Positions 7,588 through 15,294 of a DNA stretch of 15,866 nucleotides are shown one piece after another. Within the stretch, counting starts at the first letter, position 1; each line of letters starts with the position of its first letter. A program made the position numbers and the translations under genes. Source of the stretch: Thiomicrospira sp. UBA5634 (lineage in GTDB: Bacteria > Pseudomonadota > Gammaproteobacteria > Thiomicrospirales > Thiomicrospiraceae); the NCBI GenBank assembly GCA_002421475.1, contig DIJW01000185.1, forward strand, positions 1 to 15,866. The letters are read 5' to 3'. The notes below the pieces were generated by a model. It searched no databases. It was not told where the DNA came from and was given only the letters and a program-made list of their open reading frames with translations.

Positions 7588-8670
7588 ATGAGCCACGCCC
7601 AACTAATTCTGTTTGATAAACGTAACCAACCTCTAAAAGAATATATTGTCGCGGTCGCGGCTTCAGATGGGTTAGACATAAAGGGTGTGCAGCTAGTCGC
7701 TTCGCCTGCGAAAGGGGAAAAAGCACTATTGACTGCCGGATTACGGATTCCTCCGCTGGAACAATTTGATTACAACGCCAAAAAAATTGCGCTTGCAACA
7801 CTGGATCAAATTTTGATCAGCGAAGAAGAAATGATCACCTGCGCGCAGTTTATCGAACGCGCATCGGCAGACGAAGCCGTGCGTGCGGCTTTAACGGCCT
7901 CCATGCACAAAGCCCAGTTAGCAATTGAAGCGATGATCAGCGAGTTCACGCAATCGGAAGTGATCAAACTGATTCAAGAAAATCGCAATGACGCATTATT
8001 TAAACTCAAACAGCATGACAAAACCCTCAAAGGTAAACGTGTGTTGTGCCTCGATATTGAAGCGACCGATATTTCGACTAACCCGGAAGCCGATGTGATC
8101 CAGTTATCCATCTGTGATTTAGACGGCAACGAAGTGTTAAATCAATTGATTAATCCCGGTTACGACATTCCGCCAAATGAAAAACACAATATCACCACTG
8201 AAATGGTGCAAGGTGCGCCGTTGTTCACCCAATGCTGGGATGAAATTCACCGTGTTTTGTTAGAAGCTGACGTTATTTTGGCCTACAGCACTGAAAGTGA
8301 TTTCGCTTATTTAAAAAACAGCGCCGATAAGAAAATGCTAGCGTTTGAACTTGATTACGCCAAATGGTTGGATGTGGCCGAACTCAGCAAAGAACTGGTT
8401 GGCGCGATGCGCTGGCATTCCGAAAAAATGTACTGGTTCTGGAAAACTCCGAAACTGACGGTAGCCTATGAAAAAGTCCTCGAAAAACCTTTCCCAGGCG
8501 ATGCCCATGATGCTTTGGCCGATGCGCAAGCTACAGCTGAATTAATGCTAGCGATGCTGGCTTTAGGCCGTAAATCACAAGTCGCGGAAAAGAAAGTCGC
8601 CGAGCCGGAGAAAAAAGCAGTCAATAACAACCTGTTTGCAGCCGCTTTTGCCAACGCTAAACGCAAATAA
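7588..8670 (+). CDS. DEDDh 3'-5' exonuclease (DnaQ/RNase T superfamily) with an unrecognised N-terminal region
   Basis: The 360-residue protein carries a DnaQ-like exonuclease domain at about residues 148-325. Exo I is Asp156/Glu158 in LCLDIEAT, Exo II contains Asp238 in YSTESDFAYL, and Exo III is His307 and Asp312 in HDALADAQATAEL. This makes it a DEDDh enzyme that would remove 3' nucleotides with two metal ions. Exo II is unusual in having Ser/Thr where many relatives have an HN pair. The first 145 or so residues are partly helical and match no domain I know. The last 35 or so are Lys/Glu/Ala-rich and probably disordered. ATG 7588 was chosen over TTG 7567 because of the promoter position; neither has a Shine-Dalgarno. 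hisI follows after 20 nt, suggesting co-transcription. Substrate (DNA or RNA) is unknown. Confidence 0.82.
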   Translation: MSHAQLILFDKRNQPLKEYIVAVAASDGLDIKGVQLVASPAKGEKALLTAGLRIPPLEQFDYNAKKIALATLDQILISEEEMITCAQFIERASADEAVRAALTASMHKAQLAIEAMISEFTQSEVIKLIQENRNDALFKLKQHDKTLKGKRVLCLDIEATDISTNPEADVIQLSICDLDGNEVLNQLINPGYDIPPNEKHNITTEMVQGAPLFTQCWDEIHRVLLEADVILAYSTESDFAYLKNSADKKMLAFELDYAKWLDVAELSKELVGAMRWHSEKMYWFWKTPKLTVAYEKVLEKPFPGDAHDALADAQATAELMLAMLALGRKSQVAEKKVAEPEKKAVNNNLFAAAFANAKRK

Positions 8671-8690
8671 CCCTAACGATCGAGGTCATT

Positions 8691-9137
8691 ATGGCTGAAT
8701 TGAATTTTTTGAGTTTAGAAGCCGCCAAACAAGGCGATCAATTTGATTGGTCAACGCTGAAAAACCAATTGAAATTTGATCGCGATGGTTTAATGCCGGC
8801 GATTGCCCAGCAATATGACACGGGTGAAGTGTTAATGCTGGCGTATATGAATCTCGCCGCGTTGGAAGAAACCCTGCAAACCGGTCGCGTGTGTTATTGG
8901 TCACGTTCACGCAAAAACTACTGGCGTAAAGGTGAAGCCTCTGGCCAAATCCAAACCCTCAAAGAAGCTCGTTTGGATTGTGACGGCGACACTTTGCTGT
9001 TATTAGTAGATCAAACCGGCCCGGCCTGCCACACCGGTCGCTCAAACTGTTTCTATAACGGTATTAAAGGCGACAAAATTGAAATCCTGTCCAATCCGCT
9101 GATTGATCCAGCTGAACTGTATAAACACAACCACTAA
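8691..9137 (+). CDS. hisI: Phosphoribosyl-AMP cyclohydrolase (monofunctional HisI)
   Basis: This 148-residue cytoplasmic enzyme hydrolyses the adenine ring of phosphoribosyl-AMP in step 3 of histidine biosynthesis. The family pattern is complete: DRDGLMPAIAQ, MNLAALEETLQTG, YWSRSRKNYWRKGEASG, then metal ligands in LDCDGD (Cys97, Asp96/98/100) and the zinc cysteines in ACHTGRSNCF (Cys113, Cys120). There is no C-terminal HisE domain, so phosphoribosyl-ATP pyrophosphatase must be encoded elsewhere. The first 20 or so residues are a short extension. GAGGT at 8682-8686 provides a Shine-Dalgarno. No other his genes are nearby; the gene follows the exonuclease by 20 nt and ends four bases before a palindrome. 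Confidence 0.95.
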   Translation: MAELNFLSLEAAKQGDQFDWSTLKNQLKFDRDGLMPAIAQQYDTGEVLMLAYMNLAALEETLQTGRVCYWSRSRKNYWRKGEASGQIQTLKEARLDCDGDTLLLLVDQTGPACHTGRSNCFYNGIKGDKIEILSNPLIDPAELYKHNH

Positions 9138-9140
9138 AAC

Positions 9141-9161
9141 CCTACCACCAGGCCTGGTAGG
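9141..9161. repeat. Imperfect palindrome with ACCAGGCCTGGT core (copy 4), between convergent genes
   Basis: The core is 9147-9158. Outside it, CCTACC (9141-9146) can pair with GGTAGG (9156-9161) only by bulging the core. Removing one ACC triplet would restore a perfect 18-bp palindrome, so this looks like a slipped copy. It starts three bases after the hisI stop and lies 22 nt beyond the stop of the convergent receptor gene. On the minus strand it is followed by GTTTTAG, a weak T-run, so it may act as a terminator for that gene. Confidence 0.75.
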
Positions 9162-9183
9162 ATGATCAGCAAGAAAACAAAGC

Positions 9184-11319
9184 TTATTTAGTGGTCTTAA
9201 AAAATGCCATACGCCGACGCAGCTCCAACGCATTTTCACTCATATCCTCTGCAGCGGCGGAGGTTTGCTCAACTAGCGCAGCGTTTTGCTGAGTAACTTG
9301 GTCAATTTGCATTAAAGCCGTTTGCATTTGACGAACGCCAACCGCTTGCTCTTTGGATGCCTGACACACACCACTACTCATTTGCGACACCTGTTCAATG
9401 ACATTTGCAATATCATTAATTGAGTCACCGGACTCTCTTGCTAACTTGGTTCCTTGGTCAATGCGAGCAACACTTTCACCAATTAAGTCTTTAATATCTT
9501 TTGCTGCCTCAGCCGACTTTTGTGCCAATGCACGGACTTCACCTGCAACCACCGCAAATCCACGCCCATGATCTCCTGCTCTAGCCGCTTCAACTGCTGC
9601 GTTTAGTGCCAACAAGTTAGTTTGAAATGCAATGCTGTCAATCAAACTCACAATTTCCGAAATTTTATGACTTGATTCCTGAATTGCATTCATAGCCCCT
9701 ATCGTTTTTTGCATCACATCTGCGGCTTCTTTAGCTTTAACTTCTACATCATGCTCAATATCGGACTCCGCCTGAGAGTTTTGTGCATTTTGTTCAACTG
9801 CGGCACTGATTTGCTCCATTGTGGCTGAACTTTGTTCTAATGCAGCAGCTTGTTCTTGCACACGTTGACTTAGATTTATCGCCCCTTGAGCAACCTCTCC
9901 GGAAGACGTAGACACTGCCTCTGCTGCAATGAGTGCGGTTGAAACTGTTTCATTGAGCCGATCCATTGAGCTGTTTATCGCATTCTTAAGAACCAAAAAC
10001 TCACCACCATAATCTGCAGTTAGTCGCTGAGTTAAATCGCCACCCGCCTGCGCTAAACTGATGGTTTTTACATCCGACATGACAGACTCAATAATCTCCA
10101 TTGCCTGATTTATGTCTTGCTTCATCTTCTCAAATGCCCCATCCGCTTCCGCATTCACACGCCGATTTAATACGCCTAATTTCAGCCCCTCAACCACGCC
10201 TGCAATATCGTCAACAATATTTGCTTCAATCGTTCGATCCAACCACTCCACAACAAAACCCAGACGTTGACCTTTAAAATCTATCGGTGAAACAGTCAGT
10301 CGAAGCACTAACTGCCCGACTCTAATTTCGGCTTGATGTGTATCTTGCAAACTGGCCATCATTTCACGTTGATGTGCAGGGTTGCGGTGAAAAATATCCA
10401 TGTTTGAACCCAAAACGGTTTTCACATCAAATGCGGGCAATGCCGCTTTAAGCTTGGATTCATTTTTATTAAACATCTGCATAAGGCTTTTATTCATGCG
10501 AATAATATTAAAATCGTTATCGGCGATCATAATGTTTGTACTAGCTGTATCTAAGGCTTTAGTCATAATTTCAGCTGCACGTAACTGATCATAACTGCGA
10601 GCGGCTGACTCTCCGACCCTTGATCGGATCATATTTAACGCAAACCCCCAAATTGTATTATCTGCAATGCGTTCGCGGAAATGCCCATTGGCAATATTTT
10701 CAACACCCTGTTTCAAACGTGAACCCAGCTGTCCGACATGCATTAATTTGTAGCCCAAAAAACTTAAACTCGCAGCAACAGCCAGCAACAGAAAAACGGT
10801 AAAAGTGGGTGAAATCGCATTTGAATAAAAACCGGCTACAACAGGAAATGACATCAATACGGCCGCTAACCCAAACCAACGTAAACTATTGCTTGATTTA
10901 ACGCGCGTCCACGGGAATCCCTGCTGCCCTGCCGACACTTTGCGATACAACGTTTCAGCTGACATAATTTGATCTCGGCTGGCAGGATAACGGACTGACA
11001 AGTAACCGGTAATCTTACCGTTTTCAATAATCGGACTCGCATTAGCGGCAACCCAATAGTGATCACCGTTTTTACGCTTATTTTTGACGATACCAAACCA
11101 AGGTTGGCCGCTTTGAATGGTTTGCCAAAAGTCTTTAAACGCGTCTTTTGGCATATCGGGATGGCGCAAAATATTGTGTGGCTTACCTTTTAACTCAGCA
11201 TCACTATAGCCTGATGCCTCTCGAAAACCGACATTATAATCAACAATATTTCCCTTTAAGTCAGCAGTTGACAAAATAACCATATCCGCCGGTAAAACAT
11301 ATTCTTTTTGCGTGACCAT
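9184..11319 (-). CDS. Aer-like PAS-containing methyl-accepting chemotaxis protein (energy or redox taxis)
   Basis: This 711-residue receptor starts with an Aer-type PAS domain (about 13-113). HNILRHPDMPK and IVKNKRKNGDHYWV closely match E. coli Aer, whose PAS binds FAD and reports respiratory redox state. Two membrane helices (147-166, 171-189), HAMP (190-243), a second PAS-like domain (about 248-363), another HAMP-like linker and the cytoplasmic signalling hairpin (470-703) follow. The hairpin tip SLIDSIAFQTNLLALNAAVEAARAG is the CheA/CheW contact region. There is no periplasmic sensor and no C-terminal CheR pentapeptide; the protein stops at FFKTTK. E. coli Aer has no second PAS. ATG 11319 sits nine bases from AGGGAG (11329-11334); ATG 11325 is only three bases away and less likely. 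An FNR-like box lies upstream. Confidence 0.9.
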   Translation of the reverse strand: MVTQKEYVLPADMVILSTADLKGNIVDYNVGFREASGYSDAELKGKPHNILRHPDMPKDAFKDFWQTIQSGQPWFGIVKNKRKNGDHYWVAANASPIIENGKITGYLSVRYPASRDQIMSAETLYRKVSAGQQGFPWTRVKSSNSLRWFGLAAVLMSFPVVAGFYSNAISPTFTVFLLLAVAASLSFLGYKLMHVGQLGSRLKQGVENIANGHFRERIADNTIWGFALNMIRSRVGESAARSYDQLRAAEIMTKALDTASTNIMIADNDFNIIRMNKSLMQMFNKNESKLKAALPAFDVKTVLGSNMDIFHRNPAHQREMMASLQDTHQAEIRVGQLVLRLTVSPIDFKGQRLGFVVEWLDRTIEANIVDDIAGVVEGLKLGVLNRRVNAEADGAFEKMKQDINQAMEIIESVMSDVKTISLAQAGGDLTQRLTADYGGEFLVLKNAINSSMDRLNETVSTALIAAEAVSTSSGEVAQGAINLSQRVQEQAAALEQSSATMEQISAAVEQNAQNSQAESDIEHDVEVKAKEAADVMQKTIGAMNAIQESSHKISEIVSLIDSIAFQTNLLALNAAVEAARAGDHGRGFAVVAGEVRALAQKSAEAAKDIKDLIGESVARIDQGTKLARESGDSINDIANVIEQVSQMSSGVCQASKEQAVGVRQMQTALMQIDQVTQQNAALVEQTSAAAEDMSENALELRRRMAFFKTTK

Positions 11320-11325
11320 ACGCAT

Positions 11326-11556
11326 CGTCTCCCTGATTCAAATTCATAATCCGAGCTAATCGGACGAGAGAAGATCGTATTCAAGCTAAAATTCTAAGTA
11401 CTTCTCCCGGAGACAATATGAAGTAAACAATGTCCTATAACAACAAATAATTGATCTAGATCAGCTAAACTTTCTTATAGGCTTAGTAGAAGTTTCAATT
11501 AAGCATAGCAATCATCAAGGTTTAATCATAACCGAACAATAGTTGTTGAACTTGTA
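11326..11556 (-). other. Non-coding regulatory gap upstream of the Aer-like receptor gene
   Basis: No gene is supported here. Besides the FNR-like box, it holds GCCTATAA (11475-11482, minus strand), a 7/8 match to the sigma-28 -10 element GCCGATAA but with a poor -35 (TAATTGAA, 11494-11501). It also holds two small inverted repeats in the probable leader: TCCGA/TCGGA (11350-11354, 11360-11364) and TCTCC/GGAGA (11403-11407, 11409-11413). The transcription start is unresolved. Confidence 0.45.
11451..11464. promoter_or_regulatory. FNR/ANR-like binding site upstream of the Aer-like receptor
   Basis: TTGATCTAGATCAG matches the FNR/ANR consensus TTGAT-N4-ATCAA at nine of ten fixed positions and contains the 12-bp palindrome TGATCTAGATCA. 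It lies about 130 nt upstream of the receptor start, in a gap where only that gene could be controlled. Pseudomonas aeruginosa aer is known to be ANR-regulated, which makes the match meaningful. The promoter it would act on is not clear. Confidence 0.5.
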
Positions 11557-11586
11557 TTAAAAAATTAGCCTGATTAAAAACCAGGC
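11557..11586 (-). terminator. Rho-independent terminator of the cbpA-type gene
   Basis: On the minus strand, GCCTG (11582-11586) and CAGGC (11568-11572) form a stem with a nine-base loop. After three bases it is followed by a run of six T (11559-11564). It starts eight bases after the stop codon of the co-chaperone gene. This is the canonical layout of an intrinsic terminator and contrasts with the palindromes elsewhere in the window. Confidence 0.8.
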
Positions 11587-11594
11587 CGACAAAC

Positions 11595-12530
11595 TTAAAA
11601 ATGCGTGCGCGGATTAAATGGCATTTTTGCTGCCATCGTTTCATAAAACGCTTTAGTAGCTTCATCATGAACTGGCGGGATATGAATTTGCACCACCACA
11701 TACTGATCACCCGGCGTTTTACCCAAACCACGACCTTTGATTCGCAACTTCGCACCCGATTGAGTACCGGCCGGAATCGACATATTCACCGCCCCTTTTA
11801 ATGTCGGCACTTGAACTTTTGTTCCTAACGCGGCTTCCCACGGTGTTAAAGGCAAATCAAGATAAACATCTTCCTCTTTCACTTTATATAACGGATGCGC
11901 CTGCAAATCGACTTCGATATATAAATCGCCGTTAGCGCCACCGCCAAAACCCGGCGCGCCTTGACCGGCCAAACGAATACGTTGGCCTTGTTTAATCCCC
12001 GGCGGAATTTTTACTTTAATTTGTTTACTGCGCTGGGTTATGCGTCCTTGATTATCGGCTTCGGGTATCTGCAAGTTCAAAGTACGCTCGTTGCCGTTGA
12101 CTGCGTCTTCCAGCGTAACAAAAATTTTAACCCGTTGATCTTCACCTTTTTGTGCGTAACGCTGACCGCCAAAACCGCCGCCGAAGCCACCACCCCCAAA
12201 ACCGCCACCGCCGCGAAATAACGATTCAAAAAAGTCACTAAAACCACCACCCTGACCACCGGCAAACATATCATCGAAACCGGGCGGCGGCTGGAATTGT
12301 TGGCCATTTTGATAATTCGCGCCCAATTGATCATACATCGCGCGTTTTTCTTTATCGCTCAAAACTTCATACGCTTCGCTAATTTCTTTAAATTTGTTTT
12401 CATCACCAGTGGCTTTATCCGGGTGATATTGCCCCGCCAGTTTACGGTATGCTTTTTTTATTTCAGCATCGGTCGCCGAACGTTCAACGCCGAGAATCTT
12501 GTAATAATCTTGATATTTCATACTGACCAT
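11595..12530 (-). CDS. cbpA: CbpA-type DnaJ-like co-chaperone (class B, no zinc finger)
   Basis: This 311-residue protein has an N-terminal J domain (about 5-70) with the HPDK motif at 36-39, which stimulates the DnaK ATPase. A Gly/Phe-rich linker (about 84-125, repeated FGGG units) and two C-terminal substrate-binding domains (about 131-300; [41 protein letters not shown]) follow. The CXXCXGXG zinc repeats of DnaJ itself are absent, which identifies the CbpA class; length matches E. coli CbpA (306). No dnaK, grpE or cbpM is adjacent, so it stands alone. The start at 12530 has only a weak GTGGA; the Met at 12521 is an alternative. A near-consensus heat-shock promoter lies 26-53 nt upstream, and a strong terminator follows. 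Confidence 0.92.
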   Translation of the reverse strand: MVSMKYQDYYKILGVERSATDAEIKKAYRKLAGQYHPDKATGDENKFKEISEAYEVLSDKEKRAMYDQLGANYQNGQQFQPPPGFDDMFAGGQGGGFSDFFESLFRGGGGFGGGGFGGGFGGQRYAQKGEDQRVKIFVTLEDAVNGNERTLNLQIPEADNQGRITQRSKQIKVKIPPGIKQGQRIRLAGQGAPGFGGGANGDLYIEVDLQAHPLYKVKEEDVYLDLPLTPWEAALGTKVQVPTLKGAVNMSIPAGTQSGAKLRIKGRGLGKTPGDQYVVVQIHIPPVHDEATKAFYETMAAKMPFNPRTHF

Positions 12531-12555
12531 TTTCCACTAAGTTTTAATGCATCTA

Positions 12556-12583
12556 ATATGGGGATGTACGCCGTGATTTTCAA
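12556..12583 (-). promoter_or_regulatory. Sigma-32 (RpoH) type heat-shock promoter of the cbpA-type gene
   Basis: Reading the minus strand, TTGAAA (12578-12583) is followed after 14 nt by CCCCATAT (12556-12563). This fits the enterobacterial sigma-32 consensus CTTGAAA-N11-16-CCCCATnT apart from the leading C. Transcription would start near 12548, leaving an 18-nt leader before ATG 12530. The same region could also be read as a sigma-70 promoter (TTGAAA, 17 nt, CATATT). Confidence 0.72.
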
Positions 12584-12589
12584 TATTTG

Positions 12590-12619
12590 TTTTCAATCTA
12601 GTCGGTTTACCCGCATAAT
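12590..12619 (+). promoter_or_regulatory. Candidate promoter of the ppnN-srmB pair
   Basis: TTTTCA (12590-12595, 4/6) and CATAAT (12614-12619, 5/6) are separated by 18 nt on the plus strand. The -10 lies in the loop of a short inverted repeat, CCGC (12611-12614) and GCGG (12622-12625). The divergent heat-shock promoter is within 10 nt, so the two may be linked. Confidence 0.35.
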
Positions 12620-12651
12620 AAGCGGATTGTCATTTAACTAATTGATCTATT

Positions 12652-14025
12652 ATGAACGCCGCTATTGATAAAGTCTTTATTCGCCCGGAAGGTTCTCTTC
12701 AAATTCTCTCTCAACAAGAAGCCGAACAGCGATGTGACACCAGCGACAAGGGATTAAATGAGTTACTGCGTCAATGTGCTCTGGCGGTATTAAATACCGG
12801 TAACGGCCAAGACAGCGGGCTACAACTATTGCAACAACATCCTGACTTTGACATCAAAGTAACGACGCGTGGCCGAGGTGTTGAGTTGATTGTAAGCAAC
12901 CCGCCGGTTGGCGCCTTTGTCGAAGGCGAGTTAATTGCCGGCTTAAAAGAACATTTATTCGCCGTAGTACGCGACTTGATCTACGCCCGCAACGACATTA
13001 TTCAATCCGGTTGTTTTGATTTAAGTGATTCTTTTGGCATCACCAATTCGGTATTTCATATTTTACGTAACGCCGGTGTTTTACGTCCCAATGAGCATCC
13101 AAATATTGTCGTGTGCTGGGGCGGTCATGCGATTCCGCGTCACGAATATGAATATGCTAAACATGTAGGTTATTCACTCGGTTTACGCCAACTTAACATT
13201 TGCACCGGTTGCGGGCCGGGTGTCATGAAAGCGCCCATGAAAGGGGCTGCAGTTGGGCATCATAACCAACGTTATGGCAACCGTCGTTATATTGGTGTTT
13301 CCGAGCCGGGGATTATTGCAGCCGAAGCGCCCAATGCGGTCGTTAATGAATTGGTGATTTTGCCGGATATCGAAAAAAGGCTGGAAGCCTTTGTGCGTTT
13401 AGGTCATGGCATCATCATTTTCCCGGGCGGACCCGGCACACTGGAAGAGCTACTTTATCTATTAAGTTTCTTATTACACCCCAAAAATGCCGACTTGCCG
13501 TTCCCGGTTGTTTTAACCGGCGATCACCACAGTCAGCATTATTTCGACCAAATCAAACGTTTCATTAAAGCAACCTTGGGCGAAGTTGCGTTACGCCGAA
13601 TTAAGATTGATATTAACAATCCCGATGGCGTAGCGCAGTATATGAAAGAACATATGGATATAATTCGGCAAGACCGAAAAAATACCAGTGACGCCTATTA
13701 TTTTAACTGGTTATTGCATATCGAAAGTTCACTGCAACAACCGTTTGAACCTTCGCATACAGCGGTGCGCGAATTAAATTTAACCAAAGATCAACCGGTT
13801 CACGAACTGGCCAGTCAATTACGCCGTGCGTTTTCTACGATAGTCGCGGGTAATGTGAAAGCCAGTGGTATCAAAGCAATCGCCGAACATGGTCCATTTG
13901 AGTTACGCGGTGACGAACAAATCATGCAAGCACTTGATGAACTGCTCAGTTTTTTAGTCTCGCAAAAACGCATGAAAATTAACGCGGATCACTACGAACC
14001 TTGTTATCGAATTATTAAAGAGTAA
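12652..14025 (+). CDS. ppnN: Pyrimidine/purine nucleotide 5'-monophosphate nucleosidase PpnN (LOG family, YgdH)
   Basis: This 457-residue protein is close to the length of E. coli PpnN (454). It cleaves the N-glycosidic bond of nucleoside monophosphates to release base and ribose-5-phosphate; the E. coli enzyme is stimulated by (p)ppGpp. The Rossmann-like LOG core spans about residues 145-330. It includes TGCGPGVMKAPMKGA (185-199), equivalent to the GGGxxGxM motif, and PGGPGTLEELL (258-268), the PGGxGTxxE catalytic motif. The N-terminal region (1-145) and C-terminal helical region (335-457) are those of the long PpnN subgroup and not of short plant-type LOGs. The ATG has no visible Shine-Dalgarno, so translation may be weak or nearly leaderless. 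The srmB-like gene follows after five bases, implying an operon. Confidence 0.92.
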   Translation: MNAAIDKVFIRPEGSLQILSQQEAEQRCDTSDKGLNELLRQCALAVLNTGNGQDSGLQLLQQHPDFDIKVTTRGRGVELIVSNPPVGAFVEGELIAGLKEHLFAVVRDLIYARNDIIQSGCFDLSDSFGITNSVFHILRNAGVLRPNEHPNIVVCWGGHAIPRHEYEYAKHVGYSLGLRQLNICTGCGPGVMKAPMKGAAVGHHNQRYGNRRYIGVSEPGIIAAEAPNAVVNELVILPDIEKRLEAFVRLGHGIIIFPGGPGTLEELLYLLSFLLHPKNADLPFPVVLTGDHHSQHYFDQIKRFIKATLGEVALRRIKIDINNPDGVAQYMKEHMDIIRQDRKNTSDAYYFNWLLHIESSLQQPFEPSHTAVRELNLTKDQPVHELASQLRRAFSTIVAGNVKASGIKAIAEHGPFELRGDEQIMQALDELLSFLVSQKRMKINADHYEPCYRIIKE

Positions 14026-14030
14026 CTACC

Positions 14031-15251
14031 ATGAATTTTGCCGACCTAGAACTCGACGAGCGCTTATTAAGTGCGCTCGAAGCGCAACACTTTAATCGCC
14101 CCACCCCCATTCAACAAGCGGCGATTCCCGCTTTGCTAAACGGTGAAGATGTCCTGGCCGGCGCGGCGACCGGTACCGGAAAAACCGCAGCATTTGTCCT
14201 GCCCGCGTTGCAGCATTTGATTGACAATCCAAAACATAGTCATTGGCCACGGATTTTAATGCTCGCGCCAACCCGTGAACTGGCGTTACAAATTCGCGGC
14301 GTTGTTCGCCAGTTAAGTGCCAATATGACGGTACGTTCGATGGTGATTAGCGGCGGCTTTGCGCAAAACAAACAAATTGAAAATTTGGGTAACCCATTTC
14401 AAATTCTGATTGCCACCCCCGGGCGACTATTGAATTTGTTGGAGCAAGAAGAAGTTGAGCTCAGTGAACTCGAAATGGTCATTATCGACGAAGCGGATCG
14501 TATGCTTGATATGGGTTTAGGGCCTGATGTTTACGCGTTATTGGATGCCTTACCGGGCGACTTTCAAGCCGCGTTATTTTCCGCCACATTAGCCGGTAGC
14601 AGCATCCAGCGTTTTGCCGACAAACTGCTCGACAATCCGACCGTTATTCAAGTGGATGCCGCGAACCAGCAATCAACTCAAGTACAGCAAATTGTCTATT
14701 TTGCCGATGACCGCGCTCACAAAGAAAAGTTATTACAGGCAATCGTTAATGACCCAAGTTGCCAAAGTGCAATTGTTTTTTGTAACAAAAAAGAACGGGC
14801 CATTTCATTAGCAGATTGGTTGCAACAACAAGAGATCAGCGCGACCGTCTTGCATGGTGATTTTATTCAAGCCAAACGCTTAGAAAAGGTGCAAAAATTC
14901 CGTGAAGGAAAAATTAAAGTGCTCGTTGCAACCGATGTAGCTTCACGCGGCTTAGATTTACTCAATATCACCCATGTGATTAACTATGACCTGCCTTTGC
15001 GCGGTGATTTGTATATTCACCGTATCGGCCGTACCGGTCGTGCGCAAAACGTCGGTATTGCGATTAGTTTAGTGGAAGGGCATGAAATTAAAGAACTCGA
15101 ACGTATTCAATACCATTTGCAGCGTACTTTACCCGTTGGCAAAATTGAAGGTTTGGAAGCGCGTTTTTCACTGAAAAAATCTAAAGCACCCAACAAGAAA
15201 AAACCGCATAAGAAAAAAGCGGCCAAAGCCGCTTTAAAAAAGAAAAAGTAA
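14031..15251 (+). CDS. SrmB-like DEAD-box ATP-dependent RNA helicase
   Basis: This 406-residue helicase contains all core motifs: Q motif around FNRPTPIQ (21-28), Walker A ATGTGKT (46-52), PTREL (80-84), TPGR (129-132), DEAD (153-156), SAT (184-186), VLVATDVASRGLDL (297-310) and HRIGRTGR (330-337). The start FADLELDERLLSALEAQHF and the basic tail (381-406, almost all Lys, Ala, Pro) most resemble E. coli SrmB, which acts in 50S ribosome assembly. RhlE-type proteins are the main alternative. The tail is shorter than in E. coli SrmB (444 residues). It lies five bases behind ppnN, with only a weak GAG ahead of its ATG. Its stop is followed after 11 nt by copy 5 of the palindrome. Confidence 0.87.
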   Translation: MNFADLELDERLLSALEAQHFNRPTPIQQAAIPALLNGEDVLAGAATGTGKTAAFVLPALQHLIDNPKHSHWPRILMLAPTRELALQIRGVVRQLSANMTVRSMVISGGFAQNKQIENLGNPFQILIATPGRLLNLLEQEEVELSELEMVIIDEADRMLDMGLGPDVYALLDALPGDFQAALFSATLAGSSIQRFADKLLDNPTVIQVDAANQQSTQVQQIVYFADDRAHKEKLLQAIVNDPSCQSAIVFCNKKERAISLADWLQQQEISATVLHGDFIQAKRLEKVQKFREGKIKVLVATDVASRGLDLLNITHVINYDLPLRGDLYIHRIGRTGRAQNVGIAISLVEGHEIKELERIQYHLQRTLPVGKIEGLEARFSLKKSKAPNKKKPHKKKAAKAALKKKK

Positions 15252-15262
15252 CCGCTTAAATC

Positions 15263-15284
15263 GCACCACCAGGCCTGGTGGTGC
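15263..15284. repeat. 22-bp perfect palindrome with ACCAGGCCTGGT core (copy 5), between convergent genes
   Basis: The left half is GCACCACCAGG and the right half is its exact complement; the core is 15268-15279. It lies 11 nt after the helicase stop and 10 nt beyond the stop of the convergent receptor gene. It could therefore serve both transcripts. The plus-strand continuation (ttccttcatctt) is only pyrimidine-rich, not a true T-run. Confidence 0.85.
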
Positions 15285-15294
15285 TTCCTTCATC

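Noticed and set aside
11408..11426. GGAG followed by ATG AAG TAA on the plus strand as a leader peptide
   Set aside because: It is a two-codon frame with no plus-strand gene downstream to regulate.
12577..12597. Direct repeat TTTTCAAT twice, 13 bp apart, as an operator
   Set aside because: The first copy is largely explained by the sigma-32 -35 element and the second by the candidate ppnN -35; there is no independent support.
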